A stretch of DNA of 64,000 nt from Prochilodus magdalenae (lineage: Eukaryota; Chordata; Actinopteri; Characiformes; Prochilodontidae), in assembly GCA_024036415.1 (NCBI GenBank), contig JAMWET010001892.1:52501-116500 (forward strand), written 5' to 3'. A program made the position numbers and the translations under genes. Below, piece by piece: positions 50,640 through 61,388 of this stretch. The notes under the pieces are model-generated. The model was not told where the DNA came from and ran no database searches. It saw nothing but the letters and a program-made list of their open reading frames with translations. How positions within the stretch are numbered: the first letter of the stretch is position 1; the number at the start of each line of letters is the position of its first letter.

Positions 50640-52560
50640 GGTTTGTAAAGAGCTGGTGCGGAGAGTGGATGGACTGTGTTGAACGCTGTACAGAGTTTAT
50701 TAGGATCTGGTGGCGTTAAATGAAATCAGGTTTGATCCACTGGCTTTGTATACATGGAGATGTCCTGCAGACCTATAAAGACTAGAGCACAGGCCCGAGA
50801 GAACTCTGTTTCCTACCGAAACCCATCATGCCGCTGCCTAAAACACCACCTTGGAGTTCCAGACCTTGTCTCTGTTACAAGGTGACATCATCTCGTAACA
50901 GGCCTTACTGCCCACCTACCGGCGAGCTAAGCAATCAAAACTGACCACTGAGGTGTCCTGCTCTGGTCTAACTTTCGAAGACGGGTCCTCCAACCTGTTC
51001 CGGTGGACTTTCAAGATCGGACTCTGATGCTAGTATCACACGGACAACAGCGGAACTAGTTGTAGAGGTATGGGCAGAACTGACCAATCACAGCACACTG
51101 GGCTCATCAGGAGGTGTGGCCTAAAGACACATACATGGAATTCGACCAACCTTTCACAGCTGCTACAGAAGCCTCGTGATCGACTAACCCATTGCTTTAC
51201 AGGGGAGTAATATGCTCAAATCTCATTGGTCAGTTGAGCTTAAGCATGTTATTCTGTCCTGCGTTTATTTTTTGTTTTCATGAAGCTTTCTTTTACCGTG
51301 TGTGGTTTTATGTTCCACTCATGACCATTTCTAACTTTCTCGCTCGCTCGCTCGCTGTTTTCACACTGAGCACCAAAAATGACCAGCTGCTCTTTCAAAC
51401 CGCCTCACTGTCGATACGATGCGCTGCACGTAGATGTTTCCGTCTCCTATGTGATGCTCCTTGATTGAGTCTTGGTGCGGCCAATCAGACAGCAGTAGCT
51501 GTGTCTGGTTATTACCCAAAGGCTAGTTTTATGGGAGAGCGCCCCCTGCTTCCCGCTCCTGCTGCTAGTGGTGTCAGTCATCAGTCCAACGCATTTACAT
51601 GCTCTTAAGTAATCGGGTAACAGGGAAAGTCCGGGTAATCATCCGAGTCCAGCAGTAATCTGATTTCTGCTTTGCCATTAGCCCGTAAACTCTCTCTCTA
51701 CCCCGTGTTTGTGTTTAGTTCCTGTTTTCAGACATGCAGATTGAGATTAATGAAATGACTCAGAGTAAGAGTTTACCACACCAGCTCTCTTTATCGCACT
51801 TCCTGACCTTAAATCTGATCTAAGAAATCCAATTTACTGTTTACATGACGTAACCGGAGGCTGTTTGAGACTAAAGGTGCCAGAGGGTCCAGTGACATTA
51901 GGTGCATGTAAACGCTCTCACCGTTTACCTTACATACAGACGTGAAGGAAATGTAGGAGCTCAGTTAAGGAATATGAACTCTAAGGCAGCCAGGTTTCCG
52001 GTGTGAGCCAGGTTTCTGATGCAGGGCTGGAGATGTAGGCTGGAGCAATGCTACAGAGGCGACAGAAACTCATCTGCATGTTGACAGTTGGGAATGTTGA
52101 GAGGGACCTCATGCTCTCTCACCAACACGCTGGTGCTGTTAACATCACTCCAACATCAGCTTCTGTTTTTGGCTCCACATGACGCAGCTGCGCAGAGCTA
52201 CCGTCACATATCAGAGTCCATGTTTCGAGTTCCCACCTTCACAAAAAAATAAATAAATAAATCTGTTGATGAAGGAACTGCTTTAAGGATGTTCCTTCAA
52301 AGGACTGACTCCGCAGGACGCCCTGGATTGTGTTTTAACAAGTTTTTTAATTTTTTTTTTTTTTTTTTTTTGCTAGGTGTACGTTCAGCACTGCTTTGAA
52401 TACTGGAGCTTCAGATGACCGTGATGTTATTGCCCTTCTGCTTTACTTTTACTGTTGATGTGTTGAATTTTACGCAAGGGTCAAGTACCGACCCTCCAGC
52501 CTTTATTCCCTACTGTCGTTTATCCGGTTATGTGATTTTTATTTGATCTTTTTTCCCCCT
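50640..52560. other. Possible distal prrc2b 3' UTR, otherwise unrecognised
   Basis: Mostly unique sequence with short frames, a (TCGC)n patch at 51341-51357, and poly(T) at 52346-52371. No exon pairs or transposon ends were identified. It ends at a good poly(A) signal, so it may belong to an extended prrc2b transcript. Confidence 0.35.
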
Positions 52561-52582
52561 CTTGTATTTTGAGAGAAAACAA

Positions 52583-52588
52583 AATAAA
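52583..52588 (+). promoter_or_regulatory. Canonical poly(A) signal AATAAA, candidate distal prrc2b end
   Basis: The stretch gagagaaaacaaaataaagc acactgcgtttctc places AATAAA after a T-rich run, looking like a genuine transcript end. No other plus-strand gene upstream lacks a 3' end, so prrc2b is the best owner. Confidence 0.4.
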
Positions 52589-52659
52589 GCACACTGCGTT
52601 TCTCAAAAGACGTCTTCATTTCAGATTCGTTCGAATACCAGCAAAAGCAACAAATTCTT

Positions 52660-52702
52660 AATGGATGGATATATATATAAATAAATATATATATATAAAT
52701 AA

Positions 52703-52733
<31 letters not shown>

Positions 52734-52745
52734 CACACGCACATA
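52660..52745. repeat. (TA)n/(TAAA)n microsatellite
   Basis: Alternating atat and ataaataaat runs. Confidence 0.9.
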
Positions 52746-52759
52746 CAGTTCCTGTATCT

Positions 52760-53460
52760 TTTAAAGGAGCTGTATGTGAGAGTTTTAGTTTAAACCGCTT
52801 GAAAATGAACTAAAAAGCTCAACCGGACGTGACGGACGGAATCGCATGTTGTAGATTTCCATGTAGCGTGTTGCTGAGATCACTGAACACTGACGTTAGC
52901 ATGCTAACTAGCTAGCCCCAGCCCTCCTGTCTTGTAATACCACTTTGTACCTGAAGTGGCAATAGTGAGTCAGTATACCATGACTCATCAGACCTAGAGG
53001 AGAGGATGAAGAAGTGGCACTGCCCTAATGGCTTGTTCTGACCTCTTGTTTGTTATGTTGAAGGTTCTGCTCCCAGTTAGGTTACTGAAGAGCAGGTGGT
53101 CAATAAAGAGGAGGGTTAGCACGATGACTGCTCTCGGCAAGAAACCACGTTCAGCAGCGAACATAAACAGAGTTAACATTGATGCTGCTTTCCACCGCTG
53201 GAGACTCTTTAGGAGCGTGACGGGCTGAAGTTTGGTACTGAACCTTTCTTTTGAAAGGAGGAGGAGGAGGAGGAGGACGAGGAGGAGCAGGCATTTCCTG
53301 GTGCTATTGTGTGGCCTGTGGTTTGTTGTATGACCTTGACAGGGTGTGTCATATTACAGATTGCTCCTTTAAGACCGACTGTTTTGATTGTCTGCCCCTC
53401 GAACTCTCACTCATGAAGCAGTCCACACTAAAACACTCCTCCTCACCCTTTGTCGTCACA
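52760..53460. other. Intergenic, no gene recognised
   Basis: Unique-looking DNA with a short (GGA)n patch at 53257-53290. Short frames show no family resemblance. Confidence 0.45.
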
Positions 53461-53465
53461 TGTCC

Positions 53466-53800
53466 AGAAGGCCTGGTGTCACTCCACCTCCACCCCTACC
53501 GCACCATCTGCAGGAACTGTGTGAGGATGTTCAAGCTGCATGGGATGGATTATCACAGGACTCCATTAGGAACCTCTACAGCTCCATACCGAGACGTCTG
53601 GCGTGTTGGGTTAGCGAACACGGCGGCCCGACGCCATACTGAGAGACAGACTTCTGTATGTGTAGCTCAATAAATATTGATCATATCAGCCTAAACTTAT
53701 CATCAGTTATTGATCCTGGTCACCTTTATCTTCCTTCCCAACACCACCGCACTCCCACACCTCCTTCTGGGTGCAGCTGTGCTTCTGATGATGAGTATAT
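53466..53800 (+). mobile_element. 3' end of a Tc1-type transposon (third family)
   Basis: The frame at 53466-53642 reads LQELCEDVQAAWDGLSQDS, then IRNLYSSIPRRLACW and GGPTPY followed by a stop. This is the C-terminal end of a Tc1 transposase. The downstream text (gagagacagacttctgtatg to accttccttcccaaca) matches 26185-26290. The right inverted end cctccttctgggtgcagctg lies at 53759-53778. The 5' two-thirds is absent. Confidence 0.87.
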
Positions 53801-53892
53801 GTAGTGTATATGTATGTATGTGTATATATATGTATGTATGTGTAGATGTGTGTATATATATATATATGTATATGTATATATATATATATGTG

Positions 53893-53932
<40 letters not shown>

Positions 53933-53940
53933 TATATATA

Positions 53941-53982
<42 letters not shown>

Positions 53983-54006
53983 ATACATATATACATATAT
54001 ATACAC

Positions 54007-54060
<54 letters not shown>

Positions 54061-54150
54061 ATATATATGTGTATGTCCAGATGATTAATAAAGTTCTATC
54101 TATCTATCTATCTATCTGTCTACCTTTCTGTCTGTCTGTCTATCGGTCTA
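53800..54150. repeat. TA/TATG microsatellite followed by (TCTA)n
   Basis: Long TA and TATG runs (53800-54075) are followed by tcta/tctg tetranucleotides (54098-54150). Tyr/Ile-rich open frames here are artefacts. Confidence 0.95.
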
Positions 54151-54154
54151 TCAG

Positions 54155-54475
54155 AAGCCTGTTTTTAGAACCATGCTCGCTGTGCGTTTCACCCCAGCCA
54201 CCGCTCGCCAGTCTCTCTGTAGGTCACTCGAGGTCATCTTACGGTGGGTAAGGGACATTGGGATGAGGTGGCGCTCATTACCGTCAGCAGAGAGTGGGTT
54301 TGGCCCTCTGCCAGTCTGTAGCTGTGTTGTCCTGTGTGTTTGCTGCTGGACCTTGTTCCTATGAACCAGACGCTCACTGTATCTGCCAGTAAAGCTAGAA
54401 CCCAACCTTCGGTTCCACACTGAGAACCTGCTGCACATGTGGAGACGCTGATTTATTTCCGGAGCTGTAGAAGTG
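54155..54475 (-). mobile_element. Truncated Tc1-type element (second family)
   Basis: It matches the left half of the 6387-6889 element in reverse orientation and ends at ttatttccggagctgta. The minus-strand frame again reads [20 protein letters not shown]. The other terminus is missing and is replaced by a TCTA microsatellite. Confidence 0.88.
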
Positions 54476-54679
54476 GGCCGGATCTGTTTTGGGACAGGTG
54501 GGTCGGAGGTATGTTGTAAATATGTGGGTCAGCGTTGGCTCCCTGCCGATTGCCATGGCTGATAGTGGACCAGCCGAGCCGTAGCGTTCCCGGATGTGGG
54601 CCATATCTCTCTGCCACCTGGCTGAATATGATCCTGGTTAAATCTCCGTTCTGATTTAAGCGAGCTTAGGTGATCTGAG

Positions 54680-54916
54680 TGTGTAGCTGGGCTCTTAGAG
54701 TGAGTACCTTGTATGAGGTGCTAGATAAACAGGCCTGGTGTGATGTCTGGGAGCAGATCTGTATGAACTCCATTCATGAAGAAACCTCTCCGAGGGCCTC
54801 CTCCAGTGACGTCAGCACGCCCCGCACTTCTCTGAGGCTTTTTGTCTGTTGCTCCGGAGGCGACCGAGTCCGAACCAGAGGGTCGATTCTCCTTCCTGTG
54901 TCTCGCCCCGGATTAA
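54680..54916 (+). promoter_or_regulatory. CpG-rich promoter region and possible 5' UTR exon with a CRE
   Basis: CpG density rises from about 54780. A perfect cAMP-response element TGACGTCA lies at 54807-54814. A donor (ttaa|gtgagt, intron starting at 54917) could end a non-coding exon. The next acceptor on the plus strand that leads into a coding frame is at 56665, directly before the start codon of the coiled-coil gene. Confidence 0.45.
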
Positions 54917-55180
54917 GTGAGTACTGTATCGCTGCTCTGTGTGTCCGGGGTCCCGGCGCCGCAGCCCGGGCTCGGTTAATGGTGGACGGTGGGAGTGTAG
55001 TCGCTGTTTCCAGCCTGTTGCGCTTCAGCTCTCGCCACGTCTCAGTGCTCAGCTCAGGTCCGAACCTGCCGGACCTTCTCCGCTCTCCTGCAGACAGCGG
55101 GCTGACGGCCACAGTGCGGTCATTTGATCAAAAAACTATCCGCCCAAACCGCCACGTTGGAGCTTTATATTTTGTAGTTG

Positions 55181-55260
55181 GAGTTTTCCGTTCCACCTTA
55201 AAAGACACAGCAGCAGCCACGGTCTAAACGCTGCACCATTTAAGGTGGAACGGAACATTC
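55181..55260. mobile_element. Short palindromic MITE, family of 16091-16192
   Basis: Left arm gttttccgttccaccttaaa and right arm ccatttaaggtggaacggaac are inverted copies around a 35-bp loop. The core CCGTTCCACCTTAAA is shared with the copies at 16091 and 62196. Confidence 0.8.
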
Positions 55261-55369
55261 CAGTCCTGAGCCAGTCCCAGTCTTTCCCTTTGAGCGGTGA
55301 AACTAGGATGCTAAGGCTAGAGCAGAACCAGAATCACCATGTTGTGGTTATCTCATAGGGTGAGCTCAT

Positions 55370-56225
55370 CTCTGAGAGAACCTTTTAGAACAGTGTGAAG
55401 GCACGAGAACTTTTTAGAACGGTGTTCAGGCAAGAGAACCTTTTAGAACGGTGTTAAGGCAGCACAACTTTATAGAACGTTGCCAAGGTAGTAGAACTTT
55501 TTAGAACAGTGTGAAGGCAGGAGAACCTTATAGAACAGTGTGAAGGCAGAAGAAACTTTTTAGAACTGCGTTAAGGCAGGAGAACATTTTTTGAACAGTG
55601 TTAAGGCAGGATATAATTTTAGAATGGTGTTAAGGCAGGAGAACATTTTAGAACAGTGTTAAGGCAGGAGAATCTTTTAGAACTGCGTTAAGGCAGAATA
55701 ACATTTTAGAACGTTAAGGCAGGAGAATCTTTTAGAACGTTAAGGCAGAAGAACATTTTAGAACGTTGTTAAGGCAGGAAAACATTTTAGAACTGCGTTA
55801 AGGCAGAAGAACCTTTTAGAACAGTGTGACGGCAGGAGAACGTTTTAGAACGGTGTTAAGGCAAGAGAACCTTTTAGAACAGTGTGACGTCAGGAGAACG
55901 TTTTAGAACGGTGTTATGGCAAGAGAACCTTTTAGAACAGTGTGACAGCAGGAGAACGTTTTAGAACGATGTTAAGGCAGGAGAACATTTTTAGAACTGC
56001 GTTAAGGCAGGAGAACTTTTTTCAAACTGTGTTAAGGCAGGATATAATTTTAGAATGGTGTTAAGGCAGAAGAACCTTTTAGAACGGTGTTGTGGCTGGA
56101 GAACAGTTTAGAACAGTCTGAAGGCAGGAGAACCTTTTAGAACTGCGTTAAGGCAGGAGAACTTTTTCGAATGGTGTGAAAGCAAGAGAACATTTTAGAA
56201 CGGTGAGAGTGTGAGGTAATGTTCT
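55370..56225. repeat. About 29-bp minisatellite (ggagaaccttttagaacagtgttaaggca)
   Basis: Nearly thirty degenerate copies, with substitutions and small length changes such as lost gtgtt segments. It lies between the CpG-rich region and the first coding exon of the small coiled-coil gene. Stops occur in all frames. Confidence 0.92.
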
Positions 56226-56418
56226 AGAACAGTGTTAATGAGCACAGTGGCATCAGAGCACTGTCAACTTTAGAGATCATGTTAGAACATGTGCAGAACA
56301 CCGTGAATGCAGAGGACGTTCTGCAACTGTGTGAGAGGGTTCTAGAAGAACCGTATGGATGTTCTAGAGTGTTCTAATCTATTGACTGTTGTTCAGTCTG
56401 ACTGTGTTTGGTAGTTTG

Positions 56419-56643
56419 GCTGCGTTGTAATTGTACACATGGTCACATTAATAACGGTCCTCTGGCCAAGCGGCCGCAGGCTCGGTATCTCTGTGGCATG
56501 GCGCCCCGCCCGGTCTTCCCGCTTTAAGGTGCAGGCTCTTTGGCTGCGTTTTGCTGGTCACATTAATAACGCTTGGCCAAGCTGCAGGCTCGTTATCTCT
56601 GTGGGCGCGCCCGCGCCGGTCCTTCCCGCTTTAAGGTGCAGGG
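56419..56643. repeat. Tandem duplication of about 115 bp upstream of a start codon
   Basis: The order gctgcgtt, ggtcacattaataacg, ggccaagc, gcaggctcg, tatctctgtgg, ttcccgctttaaggtgcagg occurs twice, from 56419 and from 56543, with small indels. The second copy ends about 24 bases before the ATG at 56667. Confidence 0.85.
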
Positions 56644-56666
56644 GATGGTTAGCGCTTCTCTGCAGG

Positions 56667-59590
56667 ATGGTGGGCCGGCAGGGCGCGAGGATGGATGAAG
56701 GGCTGATGATGATGCAGGAGCTGGAGGATCGACTGAAGGAGCAGATTGATAAGCTGGAGCACATCCGCCTCACTGCTACTGACCTCAAGGAGAGCCTGAC
56801 CGGGGTAAGGGGCGGTACACAGACTGTCTGGTCACCTTTTCATCCGCCCAGAAGCTTCTTCCTCTTCCTGCCCTCTAGAGGTAGACAGCCTGCTTTTGTT
56901 ACCGCACCTTTAGAGGAGCATTATGTGAGGAACTAACTGGCCACTTTATTAGAAACACCCACCTTGTGTTCAACTAACTGGCCGCTTTATTAGAAACACC
57001 CACCTTGTACTTTCACTGACTGGCCACTTTATTAGAAACACCCCCCTTGTACTTTCACTAACTGGCCACTTTATTAGAAACACCCCCCTTGTACTTTCAC
57101 TAACTGGCCACTTTATTAGAAACACCCCCCTTGTACTTTCACTAACTGGCCACTTTATTAGAAACACCCCCCTTGTACTTTCACTAACTGGCCACTTTAT
57201 TAGAAACACCCCCCTTGTACTTTCACTAACTGGCCACTTTATTAGAAACACCCCCCTTGTACTTTCACTAACTGGCCACTTTATTAGAAACACCCACCTT
57301 GTACTTCCACTAACTGGCCACTTTATTAGAAACACCCACCTTGTACTTTCACTGACTGGCCACTTTATTAGAAACACCCACCTTGTACTTCCAATAACTG
57401 GCCACTTTATTAGAAACACCCACCTTGTACTTTCACTAACTGGCCACTTTATTAGAAACACCCACCTTGTACTTTTAATGACTGGCCACTTTATTAGAAA
57501 CACCCACCTTGTACTTTCACTAACTGGCCACTTTATTAGAAACACCCACCTTGTACTTTCACTAACTGGCCACTTTATTAGAAACACCCCCCTTGTACAT
57601 TCACTCACTGGCCACTTTATTAGAAACACCCACCTTGTACTTTCACTAACTGGCCACTTTATTAGAAACACCCACCTTGTACTTTCACTGACTGGCCACT
57701 TTATTAGAAACACCCCCCTTGTACTTTCACTCACTGGCCACTTTATTAGAAACACCCCCCTTGTACTTTTAATGACTGGCCACTTTATTAGAAACCCCCC
57801 CCCTGTAGTTTCACTACCTGGCCACTTTATTAGAAACACCCCCTTGTACTTTCCTTACCTGGCCACTTTATTAGAAACACCCCCTTGTACTTTCCCTACC
57901 TGGCCACTTTATTAGAAACACCCCCTTGTACTTTCCCTACCTGGCCACTTTATTAGAAACACCCCCCTTGTACTTTCACTACCTGGCCACTTTATTAGAA
58001 ACACCCCCCTTGTACTTTCACTAACTGGCCACTTTATTAGAAACACCCCCCTTGTACTTTCACTAACTGGCCACTTTATTAGAAACACCCCCCTTGTACT
58101 TTCACTAACTGGCCACTTTATTAGAAACACCCCCCTTGTACTTTCACTAACTGGCCACTTTATTAGAAACACCCACCTTGTACTTTCACTAACTGGCCAC
58201 TTTATTAGAAACACCCACCTGTACTTTCACTAACTGGCCACTTTATTAGAAACACCCACCTTGTACTTTCACTAACTGGCCACTTTATTAGAAACACCCA
58301 CCTTGTACTTTCACTAACTGGCCACTTTATTAGAAACACCCACCTTGTACTTTCACTAACTGGCCACTTTATTAGAAACACCCACCTTGTACTTTCACTA
58401 ACTGGCCACTTTATTAGAAACACCCACCTTGTACTTTCACTAACTGGCCACTTTATTAGAAACACCCACCTTGTACTTTCACTAACTGGCCACTTTATTA
58501 GAAACACCCACCTTGTACTTTCACTAACTGGCCACTTTATTAGAAACACCCACCTTGTACTTTTACTAACTGGCCACTTTATTAGAAACACCCACCTTGT
58601 ACTTTTACTAACTGGCCACTTTATTAGAAACACCCACCTTGTACTTTCACTAACTGGCCACTTTATTAGAAACACCCACCTTGTACTTTCACTAACTGGC
58701 CACTTTATTAGAAACACCCACCTTGTACTTTCACTAACTGGAGGGGGCGCTCATCACGGTCAGTAGAGAGTGGGTTTGGCCCTCTGCCAGTCTGTAGCTG
58801 TGTTGTCCTGTGTGTTTGCTGCTGGACCTTGTTCTTATGAACCAGACGCTCACTGTATCTGCCAGTAAAGCTAGAACCCAACCTTCGGTTCCTCACTGAG
58901 AACCTGCTGTACATATGGAGATGCTGATTTAAGAGGAACCTGGTGTGGGCTCTGATTTATTTCCAGAGCTGTACACGTTGCCAGACGGACAAAGGCTGAT
59001 CAAACTTTTCAGTGGAAGATGTTTGGGATTTTTCTAAACGGTGTTAAGCCTTTTTATTTATTTGATTGTTTACTTTTTAAAAATGAATGGAATGTTGTTT
59101 TTCTGTGTATAAGGAGCGATGCTCTAAACTCTTCTATCCATACAGAGCAGTGGAGATCTGAGGCAGTCCATCGCTGAGCACATGGACTGGCTGGGTCAGC
59201 TGACGGAGCGCGTGGAGACTCTGCAGATGAACACATCAGTCTTCGTTCAGGTACACAAACACGTGAAAAGGAATTTATCATTTTCCCTCTTTTTAAAATC
59301 CTGATCTTCGTGTTTGAAGTTAGGAGGAATGATGGGTAAGAGTTGGTGATGTGTCACCGTGCCTGAAGACATGTTCATGGTACCTGATAGAACAATGACA
59401 TGTCGTCATTTTGTTTCTGCAGATGAACGCCAAACCTCGCACATGGCGAGGAAAACAGCAGAGCTTCCGTAGCTCTGCCCGTTGGGGGCGGGGTCATGTG
59501 GCCAACGACGCCCAATCAGAATTCGGATGGAGCCCGGTCCGTACTAGGCGTAACAGTGACGCTGCTTCTGAGATGTCATGTGCCTGGTGA
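56667..59590 (+). CDS. Small coiled-coil protein, unrecognised (three coding exons)
   Basis: Exons 56667-56804, 59146-59250 and 59423-59590 (stop TGA) are all phase 0 with good splice sites (ggg|gtaagg; tacag|agc; cag|gtacac; ctgcag|atg). Together they encode 136 residues. An acceptor-like ctctgcag ends one base before the first ATG. An in-frame Met nine codons on (56691) is an alternative start and has a fitting sequence, MDEGLMMMQELEDRLKEQID. Residues 12-45 form an amphipathic Leu-heptad helix. Exon 2 continues it (LRQSIAEHMDWLGQLTERVE). The last exon is basic and Arg/Ser-rich (PRTWRGKQQSFRSSARWGRG). No signal peptide, membrane segment or family match is recognised. A coiled-coil adaptor or scaffold is possible, but I do not assign a function. 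Intron 1 is mostly minisatellite. Confidence 0.62.
56933..58739 (+). repeat. 42-bp minisatellite, array 2 (about 43 copies) inside the coiled-coil gene intron
   Basis: The unit is ctggccactttattagaaac followed by acccaccttgtactttcactaa. Blocks of near-identical copies (accccccttg versus acccaccttg) indicate recent local expansion. Long open frames on both strands (TGHFIRNTHLVLSL, KWPVSESTRWVFLI) follow from the 14-codon period. Confidence 0.97.
58740..58972 (-). mobile_element. Truncated Tc1-type element (second family)
   Basis: It starts abruptly at the last minisatellite unit (actaactgg|agggggcgctcatc) and ends with ttatttccagagctgta. It matches the outer half of the 6387-6889 element in reverse orientation. 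The direct junction with the array suggests the array expanded into, or recombined with, this element. Confidence 0.85.
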
Positions 59591-59634
59591 CCAGCCAAGA
59601 ACCAAACCGAAGTCAGCGCCACTAACATTACACA

Positions 59635-60243
59635 CTGGCCACTTTATCAGAAACACCAACATTGTACTTCCACTAACCGGACACTTTATTGGAAACACCT
59701 ACCTTGTACTTCCACTAACCGGCCACTTTATTAGAAACACCAACATTGTACTTCCACTAACCGGCCACTTTATTGGAAACACCCACCTTGTACTTCCACT
59801 AACCGGCCACTTTATTGGAAACACCTACCTTGTACTTCCACTAACCGGCCACTTTATTAGAAACACCAACATTGTACTTCCACTAACCGGCCACTTTATT
59901 GGAAACACCCACCTTGTACTTCCACTAACCGGCCACTTTATTGGAAACACCTACCTTGTACTTCCCCTCACCGGCCACTTTATTGGAAACACCAACATTG
60001 TACTTCCACTAACCGGCCACTTTATTGGAAACACCAACATTGTACTTCCACTAACTGGCCACTTTATTGGAAACACTTCCTTGTACTTCCACTAACTGGC
60101 CACTTTATTATAAAACACTTCCTTGTACTTCCACTTAGTGGCCACTTTATTGGAAACACTTCCTTGTACTTCCACTTAGTGGCCACTTTATTGGAAACAC
60201 TTCCTTGTACTTCCCTTCACTGGCCACTTTATTAGAAACACCT
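59635..60243 (+). repeat. 42-bp minisatellite, array 3 (about 14 copies)
   Basis: The same unit as the intron array, with ttattggaaacacc variants and ccactaaccgg. It starts 44 bases after the stop codon of the coiled-coil gene, so it may lie in its 3' UTR. An isolated inverse unit (tttctgataaagtggccag) follows at 60338. Confidence 0.95.
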
Positions 60244-60529
60244 ACAGGAACGTTTTAGAAGCTGACCACTGATGAACAGCTAGAGGATGACTAAAACCAA
60301 CTGTACCCCGGGAAGGTGGTGCTACAATGAGTGGGTTTCTGATAAAGTGGCCAGGGGAATGTGTGTCTCAGAATCGCTTTCGATATCAGGATGGATAAAA
60401 AACAGAAGGTACATGTTTTGGAGGAGTAATTTGTAAAGGTAATTTGTCCACTGCAAACTGTTACTGTACTGTCGATATTGATACAGAGTTTGATATTCTT
60501 CTGTACATGTATTGAAAATAAAATCTGCA

Positions 60530-60615
60530 GCAGTGGTTTGGTGTGAAAAGCTGATTCAGAGAAGCTCGACGAGTCAGGACTCTTCACAGTGGCGGTGATA
60601 GGAACCAGACGTCCA
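60530..60615. repeat. Dispersed repeat copy (gtggcggtgataggaaccagacgtcc)
   Basis: The phrase tttggtgtgaaaagctgattca then cttcacagtggcggtgatag matches the family copies at 2200, 3480, 34300 and 62840. Confidence 0.5.
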
Positions 60616-60998
60616 AATCCAAAGGCTCAAGGCTGCTCCGAAATCGCCTACTTAGTCAGCAGGTACTAGACTGAACCCAGTGCGCACTGCTCGACCGGGG
60701 AAGCAGTGGGCTGTTTCAGTACGCGAGTACGTAGTATCCACGCAACCTGGGACGTACTACGTCCACCATCTTGCCAACGTCATTTGACCGAAGACGTCAC
60801 GCCACCACTGTAGACGTCCCGCCATTCAGTCATATAAACGTGTAACATGGGGTTTATACTCGCCGCAAAGCGGGTTATAACGTCACACAGTGTTACACAA
60901 AATCGTAAAATTTTAAGATGTTTTTAGTTGTAGATTATTTACACTCGTACAGAGCCGATGTCCCGCTTTCCGCCAATTTTCCTTCTTTAGAATGCCTC

Positions 60999-61388
60999 TA
61001 CGGAGCCCCTGAAGGGACATGGTGTAATTTTTAAAATTTAAAAAAAAAATTTTTTTATAGGTAAAAATCTGGTGCGCACCAAATACTATCAGGTGAGCAC
61101 CTGATATTATGTGGTGAGCACCTGATGCTATGTGGTGAGCCCCCGATGCTATCAGGTGAGCACCTGATACTATGTGGTGAGCCCCCGATACTATCAGGTG
61201 AGCCCCCGATACTATCAGGTGAGCACCTGATACTATGTGGTGAGCACCTGATGCTATCAGGTGAGCACCTGATACTATGTGGTGAGCACCTGATACTATG
61301 TGGTGAGCACCAGATTTTTACCTAAAAAAAAAATTAAGTTCCATTACCGGAAAAAAAATGTACACCATGTCCCTTTAGGGGCTCCGTA
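60999..61388. mobile_element. Nested foldback element with an internal 21-bp tandem array
   Basis: The outer inverted repeats begin TACGGAGCCCCTGAAGGGAC and match the right end over about 28 bases with one mismatch. Inside them a second inverted pair, ggtaaaaatctggtgcgcacc and its complement, matches 20 of 21 bases. Between these lie about eleven copies of a 21-bp unit (ggtgagcacctgatactatgt) that is itself partly palindromic. GCCTC occurs next to both ends and could be a short target duplication. There is no transposase frame. The outer end recurs alone at 1621-1638. Confidence 0.85.

Noticed and set aside
50060..50719. 219-codon Leu/Ser-rich frame
   Set aside because: Encoded by a (CT)n microsatellite; the opposite strand gives Arg/Glu, as expected for simple sequence.
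56970..58717. Long repetitive frames (KWPVSESTRWVFLI) on both strands
   Set aside because: By-product of the 42-bp array in an intron; no codon-level constraint visible.
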